From DASPKT01 sp035626475 (GTDB lineage Bacteria; Pseudomonadota; Alphaproteobacteria; Azospirillales; Azospirillaceae), in assembly GCA_035626475.1 (NCBI GenBank), contig DASPNP010000014.1, positions 1-64,000 on the forward strand: a DNA stretch of 64,000 nt. The letters are read 5' to 3'. The notes beneath the pieces were generated by a model. It did not search any database, was not told where the DNA came from, and saw only the letters and a list, made by a program, of their open reading frames with translations. This document shows positions 38,301 through 44,769 of this stretch, one piece after another (the first letter of the stretch is position 1; the number at the start of each line of letters is the position of its first letter). Both the position numbers and the translations under genes were made by a program.

Positions 38301-38376
38301 GCTGTACGAGGCCAAGCAGGCCGGCCGCGGCACCTGGCGCCGCTACACCGGCGAGAAGGCGGCCCTGCCGGCCTGA
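35305..38376 (+). CDS. Two-component-regulator propeller protein with GGDEF cyclase domain
   Basis: A 1023-residue hybrid. A signal peptide (LVPAVAAALLLLATPAARA) directs a large periplasmic part made of repeated Reg_prop propeller motifs (IWLGTVGGLVRWDG, LWVGTNGGGLARHD, IWAGTAKGAWRLDP, LWIGTSAGLARREA) and a YYY-type domain (VEFAGLDYAGTERLAYSYLL). A membrane helix (about 800-822) leads to a cytoplasmic diguanylate cyclase: DALTGLPNRRMFND, intact GGDEF at 932-936, and an RGSD inhibitory I-site five residues before it. It thus converts periplasmic signals to c-di-GMP. The GTG at 35305 gives a good signal peptide; an ATG at 35269 is also possible. Confidence 0.92.
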   Translation: MLTRVKGLVPAVAAALLLLATPAARAEPETAWSGIAAPLFEPVPLPAGVSRLVVGLAQDREGLIWLGTVGGLVRWDGHRTRVYKHDPDDPYSLPDNFVFATLVDRQGRLWVGTNGGGLARHDAATDRFVRIPSGPGGLPQAPIWDLREDRDGGIWAGTAKGAWRLDPATGAVTGLRAGPDGLPDDPVVMVRDGEAGDLWIGTSAGLARREAATGRVVTLESRGFGEAVPEIRSLLRDGAGRTWIGTRGHGLATLDPDGAVRRLSVAPELDGAWVEEIIEVTPGRFWLATNGQGLFEYRPGMPGQGRLRRFGHDPRQATSLADDSVWSVIRDRTGQLWIATQQGVSRFDPGQVSIASIMPGDDPRTTLADPDVRALAVDPAGRLWIGYRGAGLDIFDPKAGRVAQLRPDPARPTRSPPRSNKLSFAPAPGGGFLLGTDVGLYLVDAEAHGARRLELAGLDPVVEISSLHRDGGVLWIGTASSGLYRHVLGSGTAELAAGAGGPSGLSNPHVEIIVPIADGQFWIGTRDGLNRFDPARGVVERIGADRQDPASLANRQVVHALLDRKGRLWASVPGAGLDVLEGRDAAGRPIFRRIGLRDGLPNDRPNALALDGQGRVWLSSDDGLAVIDPDSFKVRTFGRADGYAAKSAWIRDVAVLPTGEIAFGGFGALTLVRPDATEAAPPVPSLVFTELRVGGRVLRGAKGLDAVDPVVVRPDANSLAVEFAGLDYAGTERLAYSYLLDGFDRYWTQVDSSRRVAAYTGLPPGDHVLRVRVADREGAWSDRESRLHVRVLPAWHQTLWFRALALLAAVGLVSAIVYARTRVLRRRERELAALVAQRTRELTESHLRLERIAFEDALTGLPNRRMFNDAVARLTSAAARRGAPLGLALIDVDRFKQVNDTLGHDAGDALLVEVANRLRAAMRGSDMVARLGGDEFAVLLPDLEAGEGVEVVGVRLQAAAADPVALPVGSHRVGLSIGIAVLPGGEVRPETLYKAADLALYEAKQAGRGTWRRYTGEKAALPA

Positions 38377-38416
38377 CCCCGGACGGGGCGCCGGATCGCC
38401 CCCTCTTGACGCGGGG

Positions 38417-38445
38417 CCATTATCCATACACCGTATGAGTAATGG
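38417..38445. promoter_or_regulatory. Imperfect palindromic operator at the PadR gene start
   Basis: A 29-bp dyad with outer arms CCATTA/TAATGG and inner arms CATAC/GTATG, symmetric at 22 of 29 positions. The ATAC/GTAT core is typical of PadR-family operators. The ATG of the padR-like gene lies inside the right arm (38442), so binding would block both transcription and translation initiation. Probable autoregulation. Confidence 0.65.
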
Positions 38446-38792
38446 CGAACGTACCCTCCCTCGGCCAGTTCGAGCAGCTGGTCCTCACCTCCATCCTGTC
38501 CCTGGGCGACAACGCCTACGGCGTCACCATCCACGCCCGGGTGGAGGAGCTGATGCGCCCCCGCACGGTGGCGCTGGGGGCGGTCTACGCCACGCTGGAC
38601 CGGCTGGAGGACAAGGGGCTGGTCGGCTCCTGGATGTCAGACCCGACGCCGGAGCGCGGCGGCCGGGCCAAGCGGCATTTCCGGCTGCTGGGGGCGGGGG
38701 AGTCGGCGCTGCGGGAGTCTGCGCTGACGGCCAAGCGCGTCTGCGACACCATCGAGAAGAGCTGGGGAGGGGACCTGTGGAAGACGGCCTGA
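38442..38792 (+). CDS. PadR-family transcriptional regulator
   Basis: A 116-residue winged helix-turn-helix protein: LGQFEQLVLTSILSLGDNAYGVTIH, GAVYATLDRLEDKGLV and a GRAKRHFRL wing, as in the PadR subfamily-1 with a short C-terminal dimerisation helix. Such proteins repress adjacent membrane genes until an effector or stress relieves it. The stop overlaps the next gene (GTG start 16 nt upstream of the stop), so the two are translationally coupled. Confidence 0.93.
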   Translation: MANVPSLGQFEQLVLTSILSLGDNAYGVTIHARVEELMRPRTVALGAVYATLDRLEDKGLVGSWMSDPTPERGGRAKRHFRLLGAGESALRESALTAKRVCDTIEKSWGGDLWKTA

Positions 38793-39874
38793 CGCGCAAC
38801 GACGGTGCCCGCCGGCCGCCGGCCCTGCTGGACCGGCTGCTGAGCCTGCTGCTCCCCCGGGCCTCGCGGGATGCCGTCATGGGCGATCTGTGGGAGCGCT
38901 ACCGCTCGCCCGGGCAGTTCGCGGCGGAGGGGATGCGCACCGTGCCCCACATCGTCGCCAGCCGGGCGCGGCGCACCTCCAGCGCCGCGATCATCGGGCT
39001 GCAGCTCTTCATCCTGGGCGCCTGCCTGGGCAGCCTCGACCCGGGAATCAGCCCGCGCGGCGTGCCCTACATGGCGCGGGCCGCCATTCCAGGCGTCCTG
39101 GTGCTGCTGGCGTTGATCCTGCGCAACGTCTACCGCGGCGAGGAGACGCCGGTGCGCCGGGGAATCATGGACGCGGTCGCGGCCGTCGTGGCGATCCTGG
39201 CCTCGCAGCTGGCGGTCGGCGGGCTGGTCTGGGCGGGAATGGTGCAGGAGGGCTGGCTGCTGCGGCCCTTCTCCTACGTGATGGCGGCGCTCGCCCTGCC
39301 GATCCTCTGCATGCTCGGCACGGTGGAAGGGGCCGAGGATCGGGCGCGGCATGCCGGCCCGGGCGGGGTCCCGCCGGCCGGCGGCCTGACCGCCGACTAT
39401 GCCGCCTTCCGCCGCCGCACCCTGGGCCGCAACCGGACCGAGATGGCGGCGCTGGCCGTCATCATCGGCCTCTCCTCCTATGTGCTCTGGACCGAGAAGC
39501 CGGACATCGCGCCCTTCGGCTGGAGCTTCGTGACCGGCTACATCCTGCTCACCGCCTATCTCTGGCGGCACGGGGCGGCGGTGCCGGCGGCCGATACGGC
39601 ATCGGCGGAAGAGCTCCGCACCCTGTTCGGCACGGAGCTGACGCGGCAGCACCGGCTGCGGCGCCTGATGTGGTGGTTCTGGTTCGTGCCGCTCTTCGCC
39701 GGCATCATCACCCACCTGATCAAGGCAGGGATCGGGCAGGGCGACGCCTTCCTCATCCTGCTCTACACCGCCGCCTTCGCGGGCCTCGCCGGCTGCATCG
39801 CCAAGGTGAACGCCGACCGCGGCCGGGGCGTGCGGCTGCGCATCGAGGCGATCGAGGGGCCGCGCCCGGCCTGA
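38777..39874 (+). CDS. Membrane protein of unknown function, PadR-coupled
   Basis: A 365-residue membrane protein, GTG start after GGGGAGGGGACCT. The first 60 residues (LPRASRDAVMGDLWERYRS) resemble the permease prefix domain seen in PadR-associated transporters. It is followed by six or so hydrophobic helices, e.g. IIGLQLFILGACLG, AIPGVLVLLALIL, ALAVIIGLSSYVLW and FWFVPLFAGIITHLI. There is no FtsX-type domain or ATPase, so transport is not established. Its coupling to PadR suggests the regulator controls its synthesis. Confidence 0.78.
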   Translation: MEDGLTRNDGARRPPALLDRLLSLLLPRASRDAVMGDLWERYRSPGQFAAEGMRTVPHIVASRARRTSSAAIIGLQLFILGACLGSLDPGISPRGVPYMARAAIPGVLVLLALILRNVYRGEETPVRRGIMDAVAAVVAILASQLAVGGLVWAGMVQEGWLLRPFSYVMAALALPILCMLGTVEGAEDRARHAGPGGVPPAGGLTADYAAFRRRTLGRNRTEMAALAVIIGLSSYVLWTEKPDIAPFGWSFVTGYILLTAYLWRHGAAVPAADTASAEELRTLFGTELTRQHRLRRLMWWFWFVPLFAGIITHLIKAGIGQGDAFLILLYTAAFAGLAGCIAKVNADRGRGVRLRIEAIEGPRPA

Positions 39875-39918
39875 CGGCGCTCAGCGGGCGGACGGTCCCG
39901 GGGCGGGGTGGGACAGCG

Positions 39919-40578
39919 TCACCATTTGCGCCGGACCTGGAGCACGGGGGCGACCAGCTCCAGCGTCGCCAGCGGCATCTCGATCGCCGCGCCCGAGCGG
40001 GCGAACCGGATCCGGTCCTCGTCGGCCTCCAGCACCTGGGCCAGGGTCGCCATCCCGTCGGCGCGGCGGAGATAGACGAGGTCGCCTTGCACCAGAGGGC
40101 TGGAGGCCACGCAGAAGCAGACATGGCCGGCGGCGATGCCGGCCTCGCGCAGCGCGTCGTCCGGCGCCAGCAGCGCGACCGTTTCCGACGGCGATACGCC
40201 GGGCAGCGGCGGCAGGCGGATGGCGAGCGGGTTCTCCCGGTACCAGCCGCCCGGTTCGGCCGGCATCATTCCCAGGACCTGCAGCCCGGCGGCACCGACG
40301 GGCGGCGCGGCGCGGGCGGAGCCGCTGCCGGTCGCGATCCAGTCGAGGCTGATGCCCTGGGCCTGTGCCAGGCGAGACACGACGGCGAAGGGCGGGGCGT
40401 TCACCCCAGCGAGGTAACGGGCGATCTGGTCGACGCTGACACCGGCCGCGGCGGCGGCGGCCCGCCGGGTCGGGAACAAATCCACCACCCGCGCCAGACG
40501 CGCCGGCAGTTCCTCCCGGGGCTCTTCCGGACGCCCGCCCAAGCGCACCGCCTCGTCCAACGCCGCATCGCCTCGCAT
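39919..40578 (-). CDS. HTH regulator with S24-like C-terminal domain
   Basis: A 219-residue protein: an XRE-type helix-turn-helix (about residues 30-75: FPTRRAAAAAAGVSVDQIARYLAG-like) and a C-terminal part similar to the S24 peptidase fold of CI/LexA-type repressors (LPGVSPSETVALLAPDDALREAGI, GDLVYLRRADGM). The position where the catalytic Ser should be (DDSM in LexA) reads DDAL, so self-cleavage is unlikely; such proteins act as classic repressors. Start choice at 40578 (MRGDAALDEA) is uncertain; ATG at 40653 adds 25 residues. No phage genes surround it. Confidence 0.8.
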   Translation of the reverse strand: MRGDAALDEAVRLGGRPEEPREELPARLARVVDLFPTRRAAAAAAGVSVDQIARYLAGVNAPPFAVVSRLAQAQGISLDWIATGSGSARAAPPVGAAGLQVLGMMPAEPGGWYRENPLAIRLPPLPGVSPSETVALLAPDDALREAGIAAGHVCFCVASSPLVQGDLVYLRRADGMATLAQVLEADEDRIRFARSGAAIEMPLATLELVAPVLQVRRKW

Positions 40579-40722
40579 CGCAAGCCCCACCGCCGGGAGC
40601 GCCGGGTGAATAGCTCCCGGACCGAGGAGGAGAATAGGGGCGGCGGGGGGCAAGTGTAGGCATCCCCGACGGGCATACTCCCTAAGAGCTTGAATTGGCC
40701 GGTGATCGGGTACGCCGGACGC

Positions 40723-41292
40723 TCAGCCCGCCAGCCCCAGCAGGTCCAGGTGCCGATCCAGGTAGATGCGGAACCAGCCGGTATAGAGCTCGGGCCGCCG
40801 GCGCACGTCGGCCAGCAGCTCCGGCCCCGTCACCCAGGCGGTGTCCTCGACCTCCGCCGGGTCGGGCCTCATCCGGCCGCCGAAGGCCGCGGCGAAGACG
40901 CTGACCACCTCGTGCTCCGACATGCCGTCGCCGAAGTCGACCCGGTAGGAGATGCGGCCCAGATAGGACATCGCCGCCTCGATCCCCAACTCCTCCCGCA
41001 GGCGGCGCGCGGCCGCCGCGTCGGTGGCCTCGCCCGGCCGCGGATGGCCGCAGCAGCTGTTCGACCAGAGCCCGCCGGAATGGTACTTGGCCGTCGCCCG
41101 CCGCTGCAGCAGCAGCCGCCCCTCGCCGTCGCGCACCAGCACCGAGAAGGCGCGGTGCCGCAGGCCCAGCCGGTGGGCCTCCAGCTTGGGCGCCGTGCCG
41201 ACCTCACGGTCGTCGGCATCGACCAGCACCACCTGCTCCAGCGTATCGGGGTCGACGCGGCCGGAACGGGCGATGTCCTGCCGCGCCCTCAT
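40723..41292 (-). CDS. idi: Isopentenyl-diphosphate delta-isomerase, type I
   Basis: A 189-residue Nudix-fold enzyme that interconverts IPP and DMAPP. The catalytic Cys is in LWSNSCCGHPRPGE and the Glu in SEHEVVSVF; other marks are HRAFSVLVRD and RATAKYHSGG. This step supplies building blocks for carotenoids, quinones and other isoprenoids. The start at 41292 fits; no operon partner is obvious. It is divergent from the Rrf2-type gene across 207 nt. Confidence 0.96.
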   Translation of the reverse strand: MRARQDIARSGRVDPDTLEQVVLVDADDREVGTAPKLEAHRLGLRHRAFSVLVRDGEGRLLLQRRATAKYHSGGLWSNSCCGHPRPGEATDAAAARRLREELGIEAAMSYLGRISYRVDFGDGMSEHEVVSVFAAAFGGRMRPDPAEVEDTAWVTGPELLADVRRRPELYTGWFRIYLDRHLDLLGLAG

Positions 41293-41499
41293 GCCGCCCG
41301 CCCGGGCGTGCCAGGGCCATCCTTGCGCATCGATTTCCCTCCGTTCGGGCCGCAGGCGGTCCATGCCTGCGCAACGTCCCAGCGAGGTCGGCCGCCGGCC
41401 CGCCCGGTCAAGTACCTCCATCGGGCAGGGCGCCGCGCTGGCAAATCGGGCCGGCCGGCTGTACCTGTTGCGGACCGATCCGGAGCGCCGCCGCCAGAG

Positions 41500-41946
41500 A
41501 TGCTGACCCAGAAAGCCAAGTACGCGCTGCGCGCCTGCATCCATCTCGCCGCCCGCCCCGGCGAGACGCCCCGCATCGCCGAGATCGGGGCGGCCGAGCG
41601 CATCCCGCCGAAGTTCCTGGAGGCGATCCTGCTGGATCTGCGCAAGGGCGGGGTGCTGGAGAGCGTGCGCGGGCGCAAGGGCGGCTACCGGCTGGCGCGG
41701 CCGGCGGCGATGGTCTCCATGGGCGACATCATCCGGCTGATCGACGGGTCGCTCGCCCCCATCCGCTGCGCCAGCCGGCAGAATTTCGAGCCCTGCCAGG
41801 ACTGCGCCGACGTGAATGGCTGCGTCATCCGCTGGGCCATGCTGAAGGCCCGCGACGCCATGGCGACGGTGCTGGACCGCTGCACGCTCGCCGAGGCGGC
41901 GGCCCGGCGCAGCGCCTCGGACGATCCGCTGGACTTCGTGATCTGA
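41500..41946 (+). CDS. Rrf2-family transcriptional regulator
   Basis: A 148-residue winged-helix regulator (AKYALRACIHLAARPGE, PPKFLEAILLDLRKGG, VRGRKGGYRLARP). It keeps four C-terminal cysteines (Cys90, Cys99, Cys102, Cys108; an RCASRQNFEPCQDC layout) that could hold an Fe-S cluster, so iron, oxygen or redox sensing is likely, as in IscR/NsrR. A palindrome lies 28 nt after its stop, upstream of the esterase gene. Confidence 0.88.
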   Translation: MLTQKAKYALRACIHLAARPGETPRIAEIGAAERIPPKFLEAILLDLRKGGVLESVRGRKGGYRLARPAAMVSMGDIIRLIDGSLAPIRCASRQNFEPCQDCADVNGCVIRWAMLKARDAMATVLDRCTLAEAAARRSASDDPLDFVI

Positions 41947-41974
41947 TGCGCTTCTGTGTGAAATCATTCCCGTA

Positions 41975-41997
41975 AACCCTATTGACGCGGTAGGGTT
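41975..41997. promoter_or_regulatory. Inverted repeat (AACCCTA-N9-TAGGGTT) upstream of the esterase
   Basis: Perfect 7-bp arms AACCCTA and TAGGGTT separated by 9 nt that contain TTGACG, a -35-like hexamer. It sits 60 nt before the esterase ATG and after the Rrf2 gene, so it is a candidate operator for this promoter, possibly read by that regulator. Confidence 0.5.
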
Positions 41998-42056
41998 AGT
42001 GCGGGACCTTCTTCCCGGCGCGGCTGTTGGTGCCGCGTACCATCGGGGAGACCGCC

Positions 42057-43061
42057 ATGGCCGCCTCCATCTATCCCTTTCCCGACGGGCCGGTGCCGGT
42101 CGGTCCCGGCCTGTCGCCGCCGGTCGCGCGGCTGGTGCGGGAGCTGACGGGCGTCGTGCCGCCCGGACCGGCCGACCTGTCCGTGAGCCGCCGCCGCTAC
42201 GTCGAGAGCCGCCAGGCATTGGCGCCGGCGACGCCGGACTTGGCGCTGGTACGGGACGAGGAGATCGCGGGACCGGGCGGCCCGCTGCGGCTGCGCCACT
42301 ACCGCGCCCATCCCGGCTGGCGGCCGGTGCCGGCGTTGCTGTTCCTGCATGGCGGCGGCTGGACGGTCGGCGACCTGGACAGCCATGACGCGCTCTGCCG
42401 CCAGCTGGCGGCCGCCACGGGCCACGCGATCGTCTCGGTCGACTACCGGCTGGCGCCGGAGCATCCCTTTCCGGCGGCCCTGGACGATGCCTGGGCGGCG
42501 CTGCTCTGGCTGCAGGCCAACGCGGCCGCTCTGGCGATCGACCCGCTGGCGATCGGCGTGGCCGGCGACAGTGCCGGCGGCAACCTCGCGGCGGTGCTGG
42601 CGTTGCGGGCGCGCGACCGCGGCCAGCCCCGGCTGAAGGCGCAGGTGCTCATATATCCCTGCGTCGATCTCGTGGCCTTCCACCCCTCGCACCGGGCGCG
42701 GGCGGAGGGTTACCTGCTGACCCGCGACCTCTATCTCTCCTACGTCGCCAACTATCTGGGGCAGGGGACGAGCCCGCTGGGCTGGGAGGTCTCGCCGCTC
42801 CGCGCCGCCGACTTCGCCGGGCTGGCGCCGGCCGTCATCGTCACCGCCGGGTTCGACCCGCTGCTGGACGAGGGGAAGGCCTATGCCGGCCGGCTGGCGG
42901 AGGCCGGCGTGCCGGTGATCCACCGCTCCTATGCCGACATGGTCCACGGCTTCATCACCATGGGCGGACGGCTGGAGGCGGCCAACCAGGCGGTGACGGA
43001 CATCGCCAAGGCGCTGGACTCGCTGGACCTCTACGGTCTGCGCGATGGGGCGGGAATCTGA
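42057..43061 (+). CDS. Alpha/beta hydrolase (HSL-type esterase)
   Basis: A 334-residue esterase of the hormone-sensitive-lipase group: oxyanion HGGGW, nucleophile elbow GDSAGG (Ser), acid in GFDPLLDE and His in DMVHGFI. An N-terminal cap of about 90 residues precedes it. It hydrolyses acyl esters of small alcohols, substrate not specific. The start at 42057 (GGGGAGACC before ATG) is better than the frame at 42027. The repeat at 41975 is its likely operator. Confidence 0.94.
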   Translation: MAASIYPFPDGPVPVGPGLSPPVARLVRELTGVVPPGPADLSVSRRRYVESRQALAPATPDLALVRDEEIAGPGGPLRLRHYRAHPGWRPVPALLFLHGGGWTVGDLDSHDALCRQLAAATGHAIVSVDYRLAPEHPFPAALDDAWAALLWLQANAAALAIDPLAIGVAGDSAGGNLAAVLALRARDRGQPRLKAQVLIYPCVDLVAFHPSHRARAEGYLLTRDLYLSYVANYLGQGTSPLGWEVSPLRAADFAGLAPAVIVTAGFDPLLDEGKAYAGRLAEAGVPVIHRSYADMVHGFITMGGRLEAANQAVTDIAKALDSLDLYGLRDGAGI

Positions 43062-43100
43062 TTGAACATACGCATCATGTGAAAACAGGATAAATATCTA

Positions 43101-43147
43101 CTTACCCGGTGGGATTTAATGTTGACACGCGGCCGATACCGGGTAAG
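43101..43147. promoter_or_regulatory. 10-bp inverted repeat flanking a TTGACA box
   Basis: CTTACCCGGT (43101-43110) and ACCGGGTAAG (43138-43147) are perfect inverted arms 27 nt apart; a consensus -35 TTGACA lies between them (43122-43127). The layout fits an operator pair with promoter in the middle, or a stem. It is upstream of the short ORF and small genes on the plus strand. Confidence 0.6.
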
Positions 43148-43305
43148 CATCGACCCTGGCCGACACGTTCGCCCCGGGACACCATACCGGCGGACGGCGA
43201 GGCCCGCGGCAATTTGACGGAGCAGCTTGCGCCGCGTCACCAACCGCTAAAGCGCCACGAAGGCACTTCGTGGGTCTCCGGGCCTTGGTTCGAAAGGTAC
43301 CGACC

Positions 43306-43374
43306 ATGAACGACCGCACCGCCGCCCATCACCCCTTCCGCCATCCCGGCATGGGCTGTAGCCGCGCCTGCTGA
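43306..43374 (+). CDS. Short Cys/His-rich ORF (22 aa), leader peptide candidate
   Basis: Encodes MNDRTAAHHPFRHPGMGCSR followed by Ala-Cys and stop. It has an AAAGG site 8 nt upstream. His-His, His and two Cys are candidate metal ligands. It lies 119 nt before a small gene (43494), in a segment with a hairpin, as expected of a leader peptide that controls the genes behind it. It has not been linked to a known family. Confidence 0.35.
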   Translation: MNDRTAAHHPFRHPGMGCSRAC

Positions 43375-43493
43375 GGCTCCGCCCCACGCAGGCCCCGGCC
43401 CGTCCGCGCGACCACCGCGCGACACGCCCCGCCCATGTCCAGGAACAGGTTCGGACGGCCCCGCCATGCGGGCGCCGTCCCGAGGGAGAGATC

Positions 43494-43682
43494 ATGTCCG
43501 CCATCAAAGCCGACGCCTTCGTCATCGAGGTCGACCGCCGCACCGTCGGCATCGCCGTCGCCGACGGGCGCGCCTACCGCTTCTACGCCTCCGACCGCGC
43601 CTTCCACCGGCTGGAGGGCTGCCGCTTCCCCAGCGTCACCGCCGCCGAGCGCGCCTGCCGCGCCGCCCGCGCCCGCGGCTGA
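43494..43682 (+). CDS. Small hypothetical protein (62 aa)
   Basis: A 62-residue beta-rich protein (ADAFVIEVDRRTVGIAVADG, YRFYASDRAFHRLEG) ending in an alanine/arginine-rich helix. A strong GGGAGAG ribosome site precedes it, which supports a real gene. Possibly co-transcribed with the 50-residue protein gene 11 nt downstream. No family recognised. Confidence 0.65.
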   Translation: MSAIKADAFVIEVDRRTVGIAVADGRAYRFYASDRAFHRLEGCRFPSVTAAERACRAARARG

Positions 43683-43693
43683 AAGGTACGGCC

Positions 43694-43846
43694 ATGTCCC
43701 TCGCCAAGTTCGGCACCCTGCCGGGCCAGCTGCTGCGCGCCACCCTGCTGGCGCTCGGCCTGGCCGCGACCGCCACACTCCTGTTCCCCGGCGCCAGCGA
43801 CGGCGCCCGGCCGCCCGTCGTGGGGGAGCGGGTGATGCCGGGGTGA
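43694..43846 (+). CDS. Small membrane or secreted peptide (50 aa)
   Basis: A 50-residue protein with one hydrophobic segment (LLRATLLALGLAATATLLF), either a membrane anchor or a signal peptide with a tiny mature part (DGARPPVVGERVMPG). A GAAAGG ribosome site sits in front of the ATG, just after the stop of the 62-residue protein. Function unknown. Confidence 0.55.
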   Translation: MSLAKFGTLPGQLLRATLLALGLAATATLLFPGASDGARPPVVGERVMPG

Positions 43847-43880
43847 GGTGGGCGCTCCGTCCACTCCTAACCTTAACCCG

Positions 43881-44018
43881 TCCTCCCCGCGGAGGCGGGG
43901 ACCCAGGCATTCCCTTTGCACCTGAGCCAAGATAGAAGGGCGCCAACGTCACCGCTGGCGCCCTTCTCACATCTCAATAGCACGCTCACTACCTGGGTCC
44001 CCGCCTCCGCGGGGATGA
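43881..44018. repeat. Nested palindromic repeat (second type)
   Basis: Outer arms of 27 nt (43881-43907 with 43992-44018) containing CGCGGAGGCGGGGACCCAGG and its inverse. Inside is a second perfect hairpin (GAAGGGCGCCA at 43935-43945 with TGGCGCCCTTC at 43956-43966). Different from the family of copies A-C in sequence but with the same nested design. It fills the gap between convergent genes. Confidence 0.9.
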
Positions 44019-44073
44019 CGGTCGAGAGGAACCCGAGCAAGTCAGCCAAACTTCGCCCGCACCCACACGAGCC

Positions 44074-44757
44074 TCACGTCTCCGCCCAGCGCCTGATGAG
44101 GTTGTGGTAGATGCCCGTCAGCCGCACCGCCCGGGGGTCGTCCAGCCCCTTCTCGGCGGCGAAATCCTGGATGGTCTGGTCAAGGTCGAACAGCAGGGCG
44201 CGGTCGGCATCGTCGCGGACCATGCTCTGCAGCCAGAAGAAGCTGGCGACCCGCGCACCCCTGGTCACTTCCGTCACATGATGCAGGCTGGAGGCGGGGT
44301 AGAGGATCATGTCGCCGGCCGGCAGCTTGACGGGCTGCGCGCCGAACCGCGTCTCCACCACCAGCTCGCCGCCCTCATACTCCTCGGGATCGCTGAGGAA
44401 GAGGGTGGCGGACAGGTCGGTGCGGATGCGCACCGCCGTCCCCGGCACCCGGCGGATGGCGTTGTCGACATGGGTCCCGAAGCTCTGCCCGCCGGCATAA
44501 CGGTTGAACAGCGGCGGGAAGATCCGGAGCGGCAGCGCCGCCGACAGGAAGACCGGGTGCCGCGACAGCGCCTCCAGCACAATGTCGCCCAGCCACCGGG
44601 CGAGGGGACTGTCCTCCGGCAGCTGGGCGTTGCGCTTCACGGCGGCCGACTGGTCTCCGGCGGTGGCCCGCCCGTCGACCCAATCGGCCGCGTCCATCTC
44701 CGCCCGCATCGCCGCCACCTGGGCGGGGCTCAGCACCTCGGGAACGACGATCATCAT
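44074..44757 (-). CDS. piuC: Fe2+-dependent hydroxylase PiuC/YbiX
   Basis: A 227-residue PKHD-type 2-oxoglutarate dioxygenase. His96-x-Asp98 in THVDNAI and the distal His in SLHHVTEVTRGARVAS provide the iron site; LRIFPPLFNRYAGGQ and YEGGELVVET are family hallmarks. PiuC genes almost always accompany iron-siderophore TonB receptors and probably modify a siderophore or receptor component. It lies 12 nt after the TonB receptor stop on the same strand; AAGGA precedes the ATGATG. Iron repressed, via the sites upstream of the receptor. Confidence 0.95.
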   Translation of the reverse strand: MMIVVPEVLSPAQVAAMRAEMDAADWVDGRATAGDQSAAVKRNAQLPEDSPLARWLGDIVLEALSRHPVFLSAALPLRIFPPLFNRYAGGQSFGTHVDNAIRRVPGTAVRIRTDLSATLFLSDPEEYEGGELVVETRFGAQPVKLPAGDMILYPASSLHHVTEVTRGARVASFFWLQSMVRDDADRALLFDLDQTIQDFAAEKGLDDPRAVRLTGIYHNLIRRWAET

Positions 44758-44769
44758 GGGCGGCGGTCC

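Larger units (their letters stand above)
43062..43493. other. Intergenic region with long dyad and a short ORF
   Basis: About 430 bases after the esterase. It contains a 10-bp inverted repeat with TTGACA in the spacer (43101-43147), a 22-codon ORF with a ribosome site (43306-43374), and a stem with arms GGACGGC and GCCGTCC near 43453-43478 just before the next small gene. It looks like a leader with possible attenuation. Confidence 0.55.

Noticed and set aside
35278..38427. Minus-strand open frame of 1049 codons opposite the propeller-GGDEF gene
   Set aside because: Shadow frame in a GC-rich gene; the plus strand has signal peptide, propeller repeats and GGDEF.
39919..40578. Prophage remnant around the S24-like regulator
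   Set aside because: Neighbours are IPP isomerase and a PadR unit; no phage structural, lysis or integrase genes exist in the window.
43881..44018. CRISPR-like repeat
   Set aside because: It is a single nested palindrome, with no regularly spaced repeats or Cas genes.
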